Positions 29,675 to 38,914 of a DNA stretch of 64,000 nt are shown piece by piece. The stretch spans positions 1-64,000 of the forward strand of contig LVAX01000100.1 in the NCBI GenBank assembly GCA_001604215.1, given 5' to 3'. Both the position numbers and the translations under genes were made by a program. This DNA is from Clostridiales bacterium Firm_18. GTDB lineage: Bacteria; Bacillota; Clostridia; Monoglobales; Firm-18. The notes beneath the pieces are model-generated. The model was given only the letters and a program-made list of their open reading frames with translations. It had not been told where the DNA came from and searched no databases. Position 1 is the first letter of the stretch; every line of letters starts with the position of its first letter.

Positions 29675-30355
29675 ATGACTTATAAAAACATTATCCCCGG
29701 CATATTTATATCCCGTCCCAACCGCTTTACCGCAGAGGTTGAGATTGACGGCAATATTGAAATATGCCACGTTAAGAATACCGGGCGGTGCAAGGAACTG
29801 CTGATTCCCGGCGCAGAGGTTTATTTGCAGAAATCGGACAACCCAAACCGCGCCACAAAATATGATTTAATCGCCGTCCGCAAAGGTGAACGACTGATTA
29901 ATATGGACTCGAACGCACCCAATAAGGTGTTTTTTGAATATCTGCAAAGCGGCGCGTACATAAAAAATATTACGCTGATTAAGCCGGAGGCGCGATATGG
30001 CTCGTCGCGGTTCGATTTTTACGTTGAGGCGGAAGGGCGCAGGATTTTTATTGAGGTCAAGGGCGTTACGCTGGAGGAGAACGGCGTGGTTATGTTCCCG
30101 GACGCGCCTACCGAGCGCGGCGTAAAGCACCTGAACGAGTTGATGCGGTGCGCTTCGGAGGGGTACGAGGCGCATGTGGTGTTTGTAATACAAATGAACG
30201 ATGTTAAATATTTTACCCCCAATAACCGTACGCATCCGGCGTTCGGCGAGGCGTTGGCTGCCGCAAAGCAAGCGGGCGTTACAGTGGCGGCGTTCGACTG
30301 CGAAGTTGGCGAAGATAGCTTGGAAATAGGGAATGTGGTGGAAGTTCGGTTATAA
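29675..30355 (+). CDS. sfsA: SfsA family sugar fermentation stimulation protein homologue
   Basis: The protein has 226 residues: an N-terminal OB-like part with FTAEVEIDG and HVKNTGRCKELLIPGAEV, and a nuclease-like C-terminal half with SSRFDFYVE, IEVKGVTLEENGVVMFPDAPTERG (in part) and HAAF-like HPAFGEAL. SfsA binds DNA and has a PD-(D/E)xK-like core; its cellular role is poorly defined. The gene is full length and lies inside the spoVFB element, on the strand opposite to the recombinase, which is unusual for a normally chromosomal gene. Confidence 0.92.
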   Translation: MTYKNIIPGIFISRPNRFTAEVEIDGNIEICHVKNTGRCKELLIPGAEVYLQKSDNPNRATKYDLIAVRKGERLINMDSNAPNKVFFEYLQSGAYIKNITLIKPEARYGSSRFDFYVEAEGRRIFIEVKGVTLEENGVVMFPDAPTERGVKHLNELMRCASEGYEAHVVFVIQMNDVKYFTPNNRTHPAFGEALAAAKQAGVTVAAFDCEVGEDSLEIGNVVEVRL

Positions 30356-30382
30356 ATTCAACTAAACCGGGAGGAAGAAAAA

Positions 30383-31429
30383 ATGTACTTAAACGATCAG
30401 GAAAGAGCAACTTTTTTCAAGCTGTTTTTCGACTTGCTCTATTGCGTGAACAAGGAGCACAAAATTGTTCGCGGGTTTGGCAATGAGAGACATCCGAAAA
30501 GTGTTGATTCGCAAAAGGCTTATCAAGTGAGGGTAAAGCTGTTTGAGAACCCTGCATGGATTGAGGATTATATTCAAAAATACGGAGCCGAATTGACCGA
30601 GGGCGAGAGGGAAATCCTTCTCTCGTGGCGGCGTTATTTTGTTATGGATAAGTTTGTCGTTATGCGGCATTTAGCAAAATATTCTGTATTTATGACATTT
30701 GGAGACGAGGATACAACCCGATTATACGGCATTACAGGACTTAATCATCCCTTCGCTGACTTCTTTGACAAGTCGGACTTGCCTGTGATGGTGGACGCAA
30801 TGATTCTGCCATTCCGAGATAAAATAATCTATGACGGTCTGTTTTTGGCGCACAATATTGGGTTTGGTTCCGGAATACGCAGTAGCTTCACGGAGCTATA
30901 CAACATCTCAAAGGCAAAATTCGGAATTATAAGTCAGCTGCCGTTTGATGATTCTAATCCGAAAGAAATCCCAACCCCTGCGCCTAAGAAGCCTGTTAAA
31001 GCTGCTCCGGGCGAATCCCGCGAAAAGGCTGATGCAATCGCGCCGCTTATCACAAAGTTCTGTGAGGAAAAGCTGGGCGCTGAGTTTATAGGGGTGTGTC
31101 TATTCGCGCTGGAAAAGCTCCGTCGCAAACGTCCGTCACCGCTGCTAAAAGGGAAAGCCAACACCTGGGCTTGCGGGATTGTGTATGCAATCGCTTCCAA
31201 CAACTTCGTTTTTGACAAGTCCCAGCCATATTTTATGACGGCGCAGGAGATTGCGGACGGCTTCGGATTATCAAAAGGCACGGCTCAAAGCAAGTCTGCC
31301 GAAATTAATAGACTTCTGGATATTTCATATTTTTCGCCTGAATATATGATTGACAGTATACGCGAAAGCCAAGAGGGGCTGTTTCATACAATGAGGGAAA
31401 TGGAAGATTTATGGCGGAGGTTAAAGTAA
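30383..31429 (+). CDS. DUF6398-domain protein
   Basis: The protein has 348 residues. The N-terminal 200 residues are mixed alpha/beta with no motif I recognise. After a proline-rich linker (PTPAPKKPVKAAP), the C-terminal third (ITKFCEEKLGAEF ... LKGKANTWACGIVYAIASNNFVFD ... MTAQEIADGFGLSKGTAQSK) matches DUF6398, which includes an HTH-like segment. Function is unknown. It starts 28 bp after sfsA with a GGGAGG SD and may be cotranscribed with it. Confidence 0.75.
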   Translation: MYLNDQERATFFKLFFDLLYCVNKEHKIVRGFGNERHPKSVDSQKAYQVRVKLFENPAWIEDYIQKYGAELTEGEREILLSWRRYFVMDKFVVMRHLAKYSVFMTFGDEDTTRLYGITGLNHPFADFFDKSDLPVMVDAMILPFRDKIIYDGLFLAHNIGFGSGIRSSFTELYNISKAKFGIISQLPFDDSNPKEIPTPAPKKPVKAAPGESREKADAIAPLITKFCEEKLGAEFIGVCLFALEKLRRKRPSPLLKGKANTWACGIVYAIASNNFVFDKSQPYFMTAQEIADGFGLSKGTAQSKSAEINRLLDISYFSPEYMIDSIRESQEGLFHTMREMEDLWRRLK

Positions 31430-31500
31430 ACTTTCGCAGAAAGATAGAACATGAATCAACGCTGCATTAAGGGTTTTATATGAAATCGGAGATAACATAG

Positions 31501-31851
31501 ACATACGGCGGTGAATCGCTGCACGAGCAATCACATGGGGAAAGCTTTATGTCGTTGGTTCAGAACTGGCTTGTGGGCGGCGGTTTGTATATCTTTGACG
31601 AGCCGGAAGCCGCGCTGTCACCGACGAGGCAGATGTCGCTGTTAATTGAGATAGACCGTATTGCGGCGGAGAATTCGCAGTTTATTATATCCACCCACTC
31701 GCCGATTTTGATGGCGTATCCTGATGCTGAGATTTATGAAATAAAAGATGATGCAATCAAGCCGACCGCTTATCAGGACACGGAGCATTATCAAGTGACG
31801 AAGCAGTTTTTGAATAATCCAGAGAAGATGTTGAGGTTATTGTTAGAGTAG
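31501..31851 (+). pseudogene. C-terminal remnant of an AAA/ABC-type ATPase
   Basis: The frame opens after a TAG at 31498-31500 and reads TYGGESLHEQSHGESFMSL (signature-like), then LYIFDEPEAALSP (Walker B) and FIISTHSPILMAYPDAEI (H-loop), ending KMLRLLLE. This is the C-terminal half of an AAA_21-type ATPase; Walker A and the N-terminal half are absent. An ATG at 31549 could start a 100-residue fragment without ATP-binding capacity. It is therefore a decayed gene. Confidence 0.8.
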
Positions 31852-31935
31852 CGTGAGAGTGTGAAATACAGATTTTTATATAATGCGAACGCGGAATGTG
31901 GATCTCAATTGGTATTAAGAGAGAAAGTTATTTGT

Positions 31936-32445
31936 ATGCCATACTGTTTCAAACCAATTATAAATCAAAATTCAAAAATATTAATTTTGGGAACACTACC
32001 TGGTACATTATCAATAGAAATAAACGAATACTATGCTGATCCTCAGAATCAGTTTTGGAATATTATTTATTCTGTGTATAATGTACCTGTTAATAATGAC
32101 TATAATCAAAAATGTGAATTTTTGAAGAAAAACCGCATTGCTTTATGGGATGTGTTAAGCTATGCAGATAGAGAAGGAGCTCTTGATATTGCAATTAGAA
32201 ATGGTGTCCCAAATGACTTTACTCAATTATTTGCGAATCACCCAAATATTGAATACGTAATATTTAATGGCTCAAAAGCAGAAAAAATTTTCAAAAAGCA
32301 CTTTAATATGCTATATAAAACCAAGTGTTGTAAAAGAGTATCATCGTCAAGCTCCACTCCAGGTAGATATGTAAAAACTTTATCCGATAAGATAATTGAA
32401 TGGAAAGAAGCAATCAACAATGCCACCTTCCCATTATCTATATAA
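31936..32445 (+). CDS. DNA-deoxyinosine glycosylase (uracil-DNA glycosylase superfamily)
   Basis: ATG 31936 gives 169 residues with the family opening MPYCFKPIINQNSKILILGTLPGTLS; the frame to 31861 is not supported. Other family features are YYADPQNQFWNIIY, KKNRIALWDVLSYADREG, IEYVIFNGSKAEKIFKKHF and SSSSTPGRY. The enzyme removes deaminated bases such as hypoxanthine from DNA. It may be associated with the following MmcQ/YjbR gene 33 bp downstream. Confidence 0.85.
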   Translation: MPYCFKPIINQNSKILILGTLPGTLSIEINEYYADPQNQFWNIIYSVYNVPVNNDYNQKCEFLKKNRIALWDVLSYADREGALDIAIRNGVPNDFTQLFANHPNIEYVIFNGSKAEKIFKKHFNMLYKTKCCKRVSSSSSTPGRYVKTLSDKIIEWKEAINNATFPLSI

Positions 32446-32478
32446 TTGCCACATCGTATTTGACCGGAGGTATACCAA

Positions 32479-32844
32479 ATGAAATACGCATGGTTCGAGG
32501 AATATGCAACCTCAAAAAAGGGTGCGTACAAAGAATACAAAGCCGAATGGGAAGTCGACCGTTACATGATCCGCGATAAAATGTTTGCTATGCATGGAAA
32601 TGACGTGAAAGGCAAAGAAATTATCACGCTCAAGCTTGACCCCATGTTCGGGCAGTTCCTTCGGGAGCAGTATAAGGGCGATATTGTCCCTGGATATCAC
32701 ATGAACAAAGACCATTGGAACTCGGTGTACGTTGGCGGCAATGTTCCGGACGAGGTCTTGCGCGATATGGTCGATAAGTCGTATGACTTGATTTTAGCGG
32801 GTTTTAGCAAGATAATACAACAGGAGATAACCAATGCCGCTTAA
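32479..32844 (+). CDS. MmcQ/YjbR family protein
   Basis: The product has 121 residues. The stretch ITLKLDPMFGQFLREQYKGDIVPGYHMNKDHWNSVYVGGNVPDEVLRDMVDKSYDLI (positions about 52-106) is the double-wing pattern of MmcQ/YjbR proteins, DNA-binding-like small proteins of unknown precise role. SD GGAGG precedes the start. It is complete. Confidence 0.85.
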   Translation: MKYAWFEEYATSKKGAYKEYKAEWEVDRYMIRDKMFAMHGNDVKGKEIITLKLDPMFGQFLREQYKGDIVPGYHMNKDHWNSVYVGGNVPDEVLRDMVDKSYDLILAGFSKIIQQEITNAA

Positions 32845-32981
32845 TAAATTATCATCCGGTGGAATAATCGCAAAGTGCTTCTGGAATTTTTATACAAGGG
32901 AATTGAAATTTAACAATTGACGTGCTATGATTATAATTAGTTAATTTATTATTCAAGATATGCGGAAATGAGGTTTTCAAC

Positions 32982-35633
32982 ATGATGAAAAAGCAATTTA
33001 ATAATACTATATCGGTAATATTATCAATTAGTTTTTTGCTTTCGTTAGCGTCAACTTTTTTTTCAACATCAGCATATGCGGCCGATAAGCAGTTTGAATG
33101 GGTAGTGCCTTGCGCTTGGTCATACATTGGAGACTTTTCAGATGGACTTGCCCTTATACAAGGCTATGGTGAGAATGGAGGTGCAGGTTATTATGGCTTT
33201 GTAGACAGATTCGGAGAAATTAAAATTCCGATGCAATATGAATCCGTTAAGCCCTTTTATGACGGACTTGCACCAGTGAAGCTTGGCGACAAATGGGGAT
33301 ACATTAATAAAAACGGTGACACCGTCATTAATTTTCAATTTGACATAGCAAGTCCTTTCTTTGAGGGAATGGCAGTCGTTGCTATAAGGAATAATAATGA
33401 ATCGCAACAAGGAAACAATGGCTTCAATTACGGTTATATAAACAAAACCGGGATGTTTGTAATCGAACCCAAATATCAAGATGCAAAACGATTTAGCGAA
33501 GGTGTCGCCGCAGTTCGTATTGATAACAAATGGGGTTATATAACGCCCGACGGCGAGGTTGCGCTAGATTTCAAGTATCAATTCGCACATTCTTTTAATG
33601 ATGGATATGCAATAGCCGAGGTAAGGTTTGAAAGTTTTAACGAAGGTGAAGCGATTATAGACAGAAGTGGCAATGTCATTGTCGAAGAATTACAGGAACC
33701 TGCCACATATCAGAACGGTAAAATATGGTTGAAATCTGATGGATATCAAGATGCCGCATACAAAGATAACGGAATGGGCGGCTACACTTCCGATAACATA
33801 GTAAATGTTTTTAACGCGGAAATAAGACCTCCTCAGTTTGATGATATAAAATATAGTTATTATATGGGTTATTCAAAGGAACACGACATTTTATTTGGCT
33901 GTGACACTGAAAACAAAATAATTTATTTTTTTGACAATAACTTTAATCTTATTACTTCTTCGAAAAATGTAAGATGGCAATCAATCGGATATGGAATTAG
34001 TACTGACGGAATTATATCTGTGGGAAGATATGATAATGAAAACTATGCAATGGGCTATATGGATTTAAACGGTAATATGGTTGTTGAACCTTTTATATGG
34101 CAGGCAAACGCTTTTTATGAAGGACGTGCGGTAGTATATGACAACAACCGCAAATATGGCATAATTCGGCTTAATGACGACGGAGAGTTATACACCCTGC
34201 CAACCGAGCCAATTGAAACGGCATATCCGATTGTGATGAGCATTAATGGCGTTTCCCAGAGTATTTACAGCATAAACGGGTATGGGTTTATTGATGTTAA
34301 AGTTTTGCCGAAATACGGATTTAATGTTAAAATAAACGAAGATAATAAAAATATATTTATAGAAAAAAACTCCATGCGTGAAAAGGCGGATATACAGGAC
34401 GACTTTCGTTATGCCGAACAATATGAAGTTTTCAAAACTGACACAACTGTTTATATAAATAACAGAGTTGCAAAAACCTTTTCAATAGACGGAAGGATTG
34501 TAATGTTTATTGATCAACTGGGGGAGTTTGGCAATATGCGCTGGAACAACAATACTAAACAGACTGAGTTTTTTGTCAACGAACCATATCTTCCAAACGA
34601 GGGAATTACGTGGGAGTGGGTAGAATATTCAGATGATATTAAGTATAGTGGTGGAAATGCTTATCCTGTACCTGACGATTATCCTCTTCTAAAGATCGAA
34701 GGAAGAGTTCATGCGGGTTCCGGAAGTTATAGCGCGTGGGGCACAGTCAAATATTACGATGAAACCAATACACTCATTTTAGATGATGACTGGTCTGACG
34801 CTCAACCATTTATTAACGGAACGGCATTGGTAATGAAAGGCGGAACACTTCAGCGTGGTGGTATGTACGGCGGGAAATGGGGGCTTATCGACACAAAAGG
34901 CAATTATATTGTTGACACAATATGGGATAGTGTAGCAAGACATTCCAATGGTGATATTGTTTTTGGGATTAAAAACGATTCGGATGTTTTGCGGTTTGGA
35001 ATAGCCGATAGTATGGGAAACAGCAAAATTCCGATGGAGTATGAGAGCATACAGCTTATGCGTGACGGAAAACATGCGGTTGTTGGACGTGACAATTCTC
35101 ACGGAATAATTGATATGGATAACCAATTAGTTTTTCCAAATATACCCGACAAAAAAATATATACGGCTAATGGTATATCTGGAGAAAACATTATTTCTTG
35201 GTATAATTTTATAGATGGATTTTTTAATGTTAGCATACCAAATAAAAATTACACAGGAATAGCACGATTTATTGATATTCCCTTATTAAACGGTATTGTA
35301 TTCGTAAATAGCGAAAAAGTTGATTTCGACACTCCTCCATTACTAATAAATAACCGCACTATGATACCGATTCGTGCTGTTTTTGAAAAGCTCGACTGTA
35401 CGGTAGAGTGGCTTGGCGACAGTGAAACTGCAATTATTACGCTTGGAGATTTGCGGGTTGAAATAAAGCAAGACACTAATTACATTATAAAAAACGGTGA
35501 ATACATTTACTCCGATACGGCTGTAATAAATTACAACAACAGAATCTATGTGCCGCTTAGAGTAATTTCAGAAGCTCTTGGATGTGATGTTGCTTATGAT
35601 GAAGCTACTGGCGATGTTATGATTAACAATTGA
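32982..35633 (+). CDS. Secreted WG-repeat protein with stalk domain
   Basis: The protein has 883 residues with an N-terminal signal peptide (about 1-33, FLLSLASTFFSTSAYAA). Several WG repeats follow (GYYGFVDRFGEIKIPMQYE, DKWGYINKNGDTVI, NYGYINKTGMFVIEPKYQ, NKWGYITPDGEVAL, MGYMDLNGNMVVEPF, GKWGLIDTKGNYIVD). The C-terminal 110 residues are a copper-amine-oxidase-N-like stalk domain (LINNRTMIPIRAVFEKL ... NRIYVPLRVISEALGCDV). It is likely an extracellular binding or scaffold protein. It is the largest cargo gene of the spoVFB element and has its own intergenic region upstream. Confidence 0.88.
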   Translation: MMKKQFNNTISVILSISFLLSLASTFFSTSAYAADKQFEWVVPCAWSYIGDFSDGLALIQGYGENGGAGYYGFVDRFGEIKIPMQYESVKPFYDGLAPVKLGDKWGYINKNGDTVINFQFDIASPFFEGMAVVAIRNNNESQQGNNGFNYGYINKTGMFVIEPKYQDAKRFSEGVAAVRIDNKWGYITPDGEVALDFKYQFAHSFNDGYAIAEVRFESFNEGEAIIDRSGNVIVEELQEPATYQNGKIWLKSDGYQDAAYKDNGMGGYTSDNIVNVFNAEIRPPQFDDIKYSYYMGYSKEHDILFGCDTENKIIYFFDNNFNLITSSKNVRWQSIGYGISTDGIISVGRYDNENYAMGYMDLNGNMVVEPFIWQANAFYEGRAVVYDNNRKYGIIRLNDDGELYTLPTEPIETAYPIVMSINGVSQSIYSINGYGFIDVKVLPKYGFNVKINEDNKNIFIEKNSMREKADIQDDFRYAEQYEVFKTDTTVYINNRVAKTFSIDGRIVMFIDQLGEFGNMRWNNNTKQTEFFVNEPYLPNEGITWEWVEYSDDIKYSGGNAYPVPDDYPLLKIEGRVHAGSGSYSAWGTVKYYDETNTLILDDDWSDAQPFINGTALVMKGGTLQRGGMYGGKWGLIDTKGNYIVDTIWDSVARHSNGDIVFGIKNDSDVLRFGIADSMGNSKIPMEYESIQLMRDGKHAVVGRDNSHGIIDMDNQLVFPNIPDKKIYTANGISGENIISWYNFIDGFFNVSIPNKNYTGIARFIDIPLLNGIVFVNSEKVDFDTPPLLINNRTMIPIRAVFEKLDCTVEWLGDSETAIITLGDLRVEIKQDTNYIIKNGEYIYSDTAVINYNNRIYVPLRVISEALGCDVAYDEATGDVMINN

Positions 35634-35896
35634 AACCATTTGTATCGTGCCTTCTAATGGTATTCCAAAATATCAATAAAAGCGCAGAGATTTCAAATTG
35701 AATTTATAACCGCAAAACTTTCTGTTGAACGGTACTTTTGATGCGTTTTTTTCTTCATCGGGAATATCTAAACCCTACACAGACAGCGAAAACACAACTT
35801 CGTCCAAATGCCTTTTTTGTTTATCAGTCATTTTATTCACCCGCCTTAAGAACAATTAAAAACACAGAAATAAAATTGAGCCTACCAATGCTACTG

Positions 35897-37066
35897 TTAA
35901 TCGTTCAACAGCCAATCCTCAATTTTTATCGCCGGAACGCCTTCATAATTGCCTTCGAAGGAGCTTTCCTTGTATAATACAAATTTGGGGTAATTATCCT
36001 TTATCTCCAAAAGGGAGCCGAACTCTCGCTGAATGGTAGATTCTTCATTCAATAAATAACAAACTTGAATATAGATTTTATCACCGTCTTTTTCGCCGAC
36101 AAAATCTATCTCTTTTTCGCCAACACGTCCTACGCAGACCTTATATCCACGGCGTAAGAGTTCAAGCCCTACGATGTTTTCAAGGATAATCTCAGCATTT
36201 TTCAGGTTTGCGCCTACAACAGCCTCGCGCAATCCGTGATCCGCAACATAATATTTTTCGTTTACTTTAAGCAGTTTCTTGCCATTAATATCTTGGCTTT
36301 TCAAGCGATACAGCAAAAAGGCTTCCTCGCACGCTTTTAGATAGTTGAGAATGGTTTCGGGCGCAACCGTCCGCTTTTCTGCCTTGAAAAACTTTGAAAT
36401 ACTAGTCGCAGAAAAACTCTTGCCCACGTTCGCTAAAGCATACGAGATAATCCTTTCTAAAAGATCAACATCGCGAATTTTATTACGCTTGACTATATCT
36501 TTCAGCACAACGGAATTGAACACATCCTGTAAGTAATTTTGAATGACAGAGGGCTCAAAGTATATGCTTGACAAGAATGGCATACCGCCATACTTCAGAT
36601 AATCATCGAAGGTGTATTCCTCTTTTGCCGCCTTAAACTCGGCGAAAGAAAATGGGTAAACCACAAGCGAAACATAACGCCCTGCAATATAGGTCGCAAG
36701 CTCGCCTGAGAGAAGTTTTGAGTTTGATCCTGTGATGTAAATATCCGCCTTATATTTAACGCGCAGAGAATTTATAGCTTTTTCCCAACCTTCTACCTCT
36801 TGGATCTCGTCGAAAAAAAGATAAAATTTTTCTTTGCTGTCACCGATTTTATCGCATATAAAATCGTGGAATGCGCTATACTCGCAAAGATGTTGATTTC
36901 CTAAGTCCTCAAAGTTCAGAAAGACGGTATTGGGACTGTTTATCTCATCTCTGACTTGTTCTAACAGTACACTTTTTCCTCCGCGTCGGATGCCCGTCAA
37001 AACCTTTATAACATCTTTGCCGATAAACGGGCGGATTTTAGATAAATAGGATTCACGAATAACCAT
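35897..37066 (-). CDS. AAA ATPase with DUF4143 domain
   Basis: ATG 37066 is chosen because AGGAG lies 9 nt upstream; ATGs at 37075 and 37102 are poorly spaced. The product has 389 residues opening MVIRESYLSKIRPFIGKDVI, with Walker A GIRRGGKS, Walker B FYLFFDEIQEVEGWE, and a C-terminal DUF4143 domain with nuclease-like EKEIDFVGEKDGDKIYIQV. Such proteins are common on mobile elements and of unknown function. About 263 bp before it (35634-35896) carry no supported gene. Confidence 0.87.
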   Translation of the reverse strand: MVIRESYLSKIRPFIGKDVIKVLTGIRRGGKSVLLEQVRDEINSPNTVFLNFEDLGNQHLCEYSAFHDFICDKIGDSKEKFYLFFDEIQEVEGWEKAINSLRVKYKADIYITGSNSKLLSGELATYIAGRYVSLVVYPFSFAEFKAAKEEYTFDDYLKYGGMPFLSSIYFEPSVIQNYLQDVFNSVVLKDIVKRNKIRDVDLLERIISYALANVGKSFSATSISKFFKAEKRTVAPETILNYLKACEEAFLLYRLKSQDINGKKLLKVNEKYYVADHGLREAVVGANLKNAEIILENIVGLELLRRGYKVCVGRVGEKEIDFVGEKDGDKIYIQVCYLLNEESTIQREFGSLLEIKDNYPKFVLYKESSFEGNYEGVPAIKIEDWLLND

Positions 37067-37150
37067 AGCTATCATCTCCTTATAAAACACATTATACAGC
37101 AAGTTATATCTTTCGTCAATAATAAAATTATAAATTTCATAAGATATAAC

Positions 37151-37597
37151 TTATATGGCGTCATAAAACAACGGATTCCCCATAATATACTTCCGAAATG
37201 ACGCCCTGCTCGGGGCATACTTCCCTTTTACCCAGCCTAACAGAGCGGCGGGTGCTATGCCGTATTTTTCGGCTATTTGGGAATAGGATAACCCCGTCCT
37301 TCCTTTTTCATTATTGATTTTAGCAATATAGTCGCTATTCAAGAATACAATAAAATCGTCACTAAGTACATCCAATTCAATATTGAAAATCTTAGCCACC
37401 TCCGCGCAAAAGGCTGGCGGGCAAAAGTTAGCGCATTCTTCGTACTGCAAAATATTGTCGCGACTGACACCTGTTAATTCTGACAGCTCCGCAACGCTCA
37501 TTTTGTTAAGCAGCCTGTAATACTTCACCTTGCCGCCCACTTTTGACGTATCAATCCGGCTCAGCTTGTCCGCTATTTGCATATTTTTAATATTCAA
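37151..37597 (-). CDS. XRE-type HTH regulator
   Basis: The product has 148 residues with a lambda-repressor-like HTH (VKYYRLLNKMSVAELSELTGVSRDNILQYEE, about 24-54) and a second HTH-like segment near the C-terminus (LSYSQIAEKYGIAPAALLGWVKGK). It lies 52 bp from the element end next to the N-terminal spoVFB segment. It may control element genes; no target site is evident. Confidence 0.82.
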   Translation of the reverse strand: MNIKNMQIADKLSRIDTSKVGGKVKYYRLLNKMSVAELSELTGVSRDNILQYEECANFCPPAFCAEVAKIFNIELDVLSDDFIVFLNSDYIAKINNEKGRTGLSYSQIAEKYGIAPAALLGWVKGKYAPSRASFRKYIMGNPLFYDAI

Positions 37598-37625
37598 TTT
37601 TACGCTTAATTTCGGGATTATCCGG

Positions 37626-37653
37626 GTTGCCGTAACCTCTATGCCGCATTTGC
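37626..37653 (-). other. Attachment site at the distal end of the spoVFB element
   Basis: The core GCAAA (minus strand, 37653-37649) follows ACAATGGCG of spoVFB and precedes element sequence TGCGGCATAGAGG, which supplies a stop codon (TAG 37641-37639) four codons after the joint. CGGCAAC (37632-37626) is the arm matching GTTGCCG at the opposite end. Confidence 0.7.
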
Positions 37654-37992
37654 CGCCATTGTAACAGTCGTATCGTTAACACCGTTTGCCAGTTTCGACA
37701 ATGTATTGCCGGTACACGGCGCAATAACAAGTATGTCAAGAAGTTTTTTCGGCCCTATCGGCTCCGCATCGCAAATGGTATGGATTATCTTTTCTCCGGT
37801 TATATCCTCAACCTGCCATATAAGCTCCTTGGCTTTCGTAAAGCGGGTGTCCGTCGAATACACTATTTCAGACATAATGGGTATTGCATGCGCACCCTGC
37901 CTGACGATTTCCTCAAGCTGCGGCAGGGCATCCGCAATAGTGCAGAAGGAACCGGTTATAGCAAAACCTACCTTCAAGCCTTCTAAATCCAA
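37651..37992 (-). pseudogene. spoVFB: spoVFB N-terminal segment (split gene, dipicolinate synthase subunit B)
   Basis: A TTG start at 37992 with SD GGGGGTG, four bases after the spoVFA stop codon, begins MDLEGLKVGFAITGSFCTI, followed by the flavoprotein-like VIAPCTGNTLSKLANGVNDTTVTMAA. The subunit is a flavoprotein-family partner of SpoVFA in making dipicolinate from dihydrodipicolinate in the mother cell. In this DNA form, the frame ends after three element-derived codons (stop at 37639-37641). The missing 82 residues are at 26100-26348. Full length after excision is 196 residues. Confidence 0.94.
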
Positions 37993-37994
37993 TG

Positions 37995-38873
37995 CTACAC
38001 CCCCAGTTCTCTCACTAAATTGATAATCGTCTCCGTTATTATTTTACCTGCGGTTATGGGGGCAGTTTTTCCGGGCAAAGACAATGCCCATATGACGCGT
38101 ATACCGAGCATCGAAGCGGCATCAAAATCAACGCCGCCCGGCTTGCTTGCCAAATCTATGATAAGGCAGCTGCCTGAAACTTTTTCAAGTATCTTTCTGT
38201 CCAAAACAGTAAAAGGTATCGTATTGAAAATAATATCCTGCTCCGATATTACACTATCTATTTTTTCTGTTTGAACCGCACGACAGCCGAATGATTTTAT
38301 CCATGCAAGGTCGGAGTGCTTTCTTGCAGATACGGTAACGTCAGCCCCGAGGCTTTTAAGCGCATTTGACAGCAGCTTGCCGATACGCCCATAGCCAAGC
38401 ACCATACATTTTGCCCCATGAATCGTGATTGCGGTTTCTTCTATGGCAAGCATTAAAGCACCCTCTACGGTGGGTATTGCATTGGAGATTTTCAGTTCTT
38501 CCCTGTCATAATAATCGGCTATGTATATGCCATGCGCCCGGGCCATGCCCAAAAATTTTTCCGGCACGTTCCCCGCTACAATTATCTGCTTTTTGTTCAT
38601 CTTGCCGAGCAATTCGGAAAAAAGCAGCCTTTCCTTTGACTGCGGCATATTGACCGTTTCATTATCGCTGCTGCACGGCAGCGGCAAAACCACAATGTCG
38701 ACACCCTCCAGCGCTTGCTCCAAGTCCGTATAATATTTAATCGGCGGACGAATATCCGTCCCCGCTCCGAAGCCGAAAGCATGCACGTCATACCCGTGGT
38801 CACAAATCATTTTCGCCGCCTCGGTTTGACGCAAATCCCCGCCGCACACAAGAAATTTTTTATCCAAGTCCAT
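37995..38873 (-). CDS. spoVFA: Dipicolinate synthase subunit A
   Basis: The protein has 292 residues. An N-terminal domain (KKFLVCGGDLRQTEAAKMI) is followed by an NAD(P)-binding Rossmann domain with VLGYGRIGKLLSNALKSLGADV (about 155-176, given in part) and LIIDLASKPGGVDF. With SpoVFB it oxidises dihydrodipicolinate to dipicolinate, the spore-core chelator. It is the first gene of the spoVF operon, behind a sigma-K-like promoter, and is intact. Confidence 0.95.
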   Translation of the reverse strand: MDLDKKFLVCGGDLRQTEAAKMICDHGYDVHAFGFGAGTDIRPPIKYYTDLEQALEGVDIVVLPLPCSSDNETVNMPQSKERLLFSELLGKMNKKQIIVAGNVPEKFLGMARAHGIYIADYYDREELKISNAIPTVEGALMLAIEETAITIHGAKCMVLGYGRIGKLLSNALKSLGADVTVSARKHSDLAWIKSFGCRAVQTEKIDSVISEQDIIFNTIPFTVLDRKILEKVSGSCLIIDLASKPGGVDFDAASMLGIRVIWALSLPGKTAPITAGKIITETIINLVRELGV

Positions 38874-38914
38874 AACCCCCGGTACTGATAATATTGAAAA
38901 ACAGATGTTTGTTA

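Larger units (their letters stand above)
26347..37653. mobile_element. 11.3-kb serine-recombinase intervening element splitting spoVFB
   Basis: The element is bounded by direct repeats of the 5-bp core GCAAA on the minus strand (26347-26351 and 37649-37653). Excision between them removes 11,302 bp and rejoins spoVFB in frame with the family sequence MAAKAHLRN at the joint. A large serine recombinase gene lies 144 bp inside the end next to the spoVFB C-terminal segment, as with spoIVCA in the skin element. Cargo: sigma region-4 protein, DUF7666-like protein, sfsA, DUF6398 protein, an ATPase remnant, DNA-deoxyinosine glycosylase, MmcQ/YjbR protein, WG-repeat protein, DUF4143 ATPase and XRE regulator. 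An intervening element in spoVFB (vfbin) is known from Bacillus weihenstephanensis; the present one is in a clostridial background with different cargo. Confidence 0.88.

Noticed and set aside
35634..35977. A plus-strand ORF at 35738-35977
   Set aside because: It overlaps the 3' end of the DUF4143 gene, lacks a good SD and has no recognisable features.
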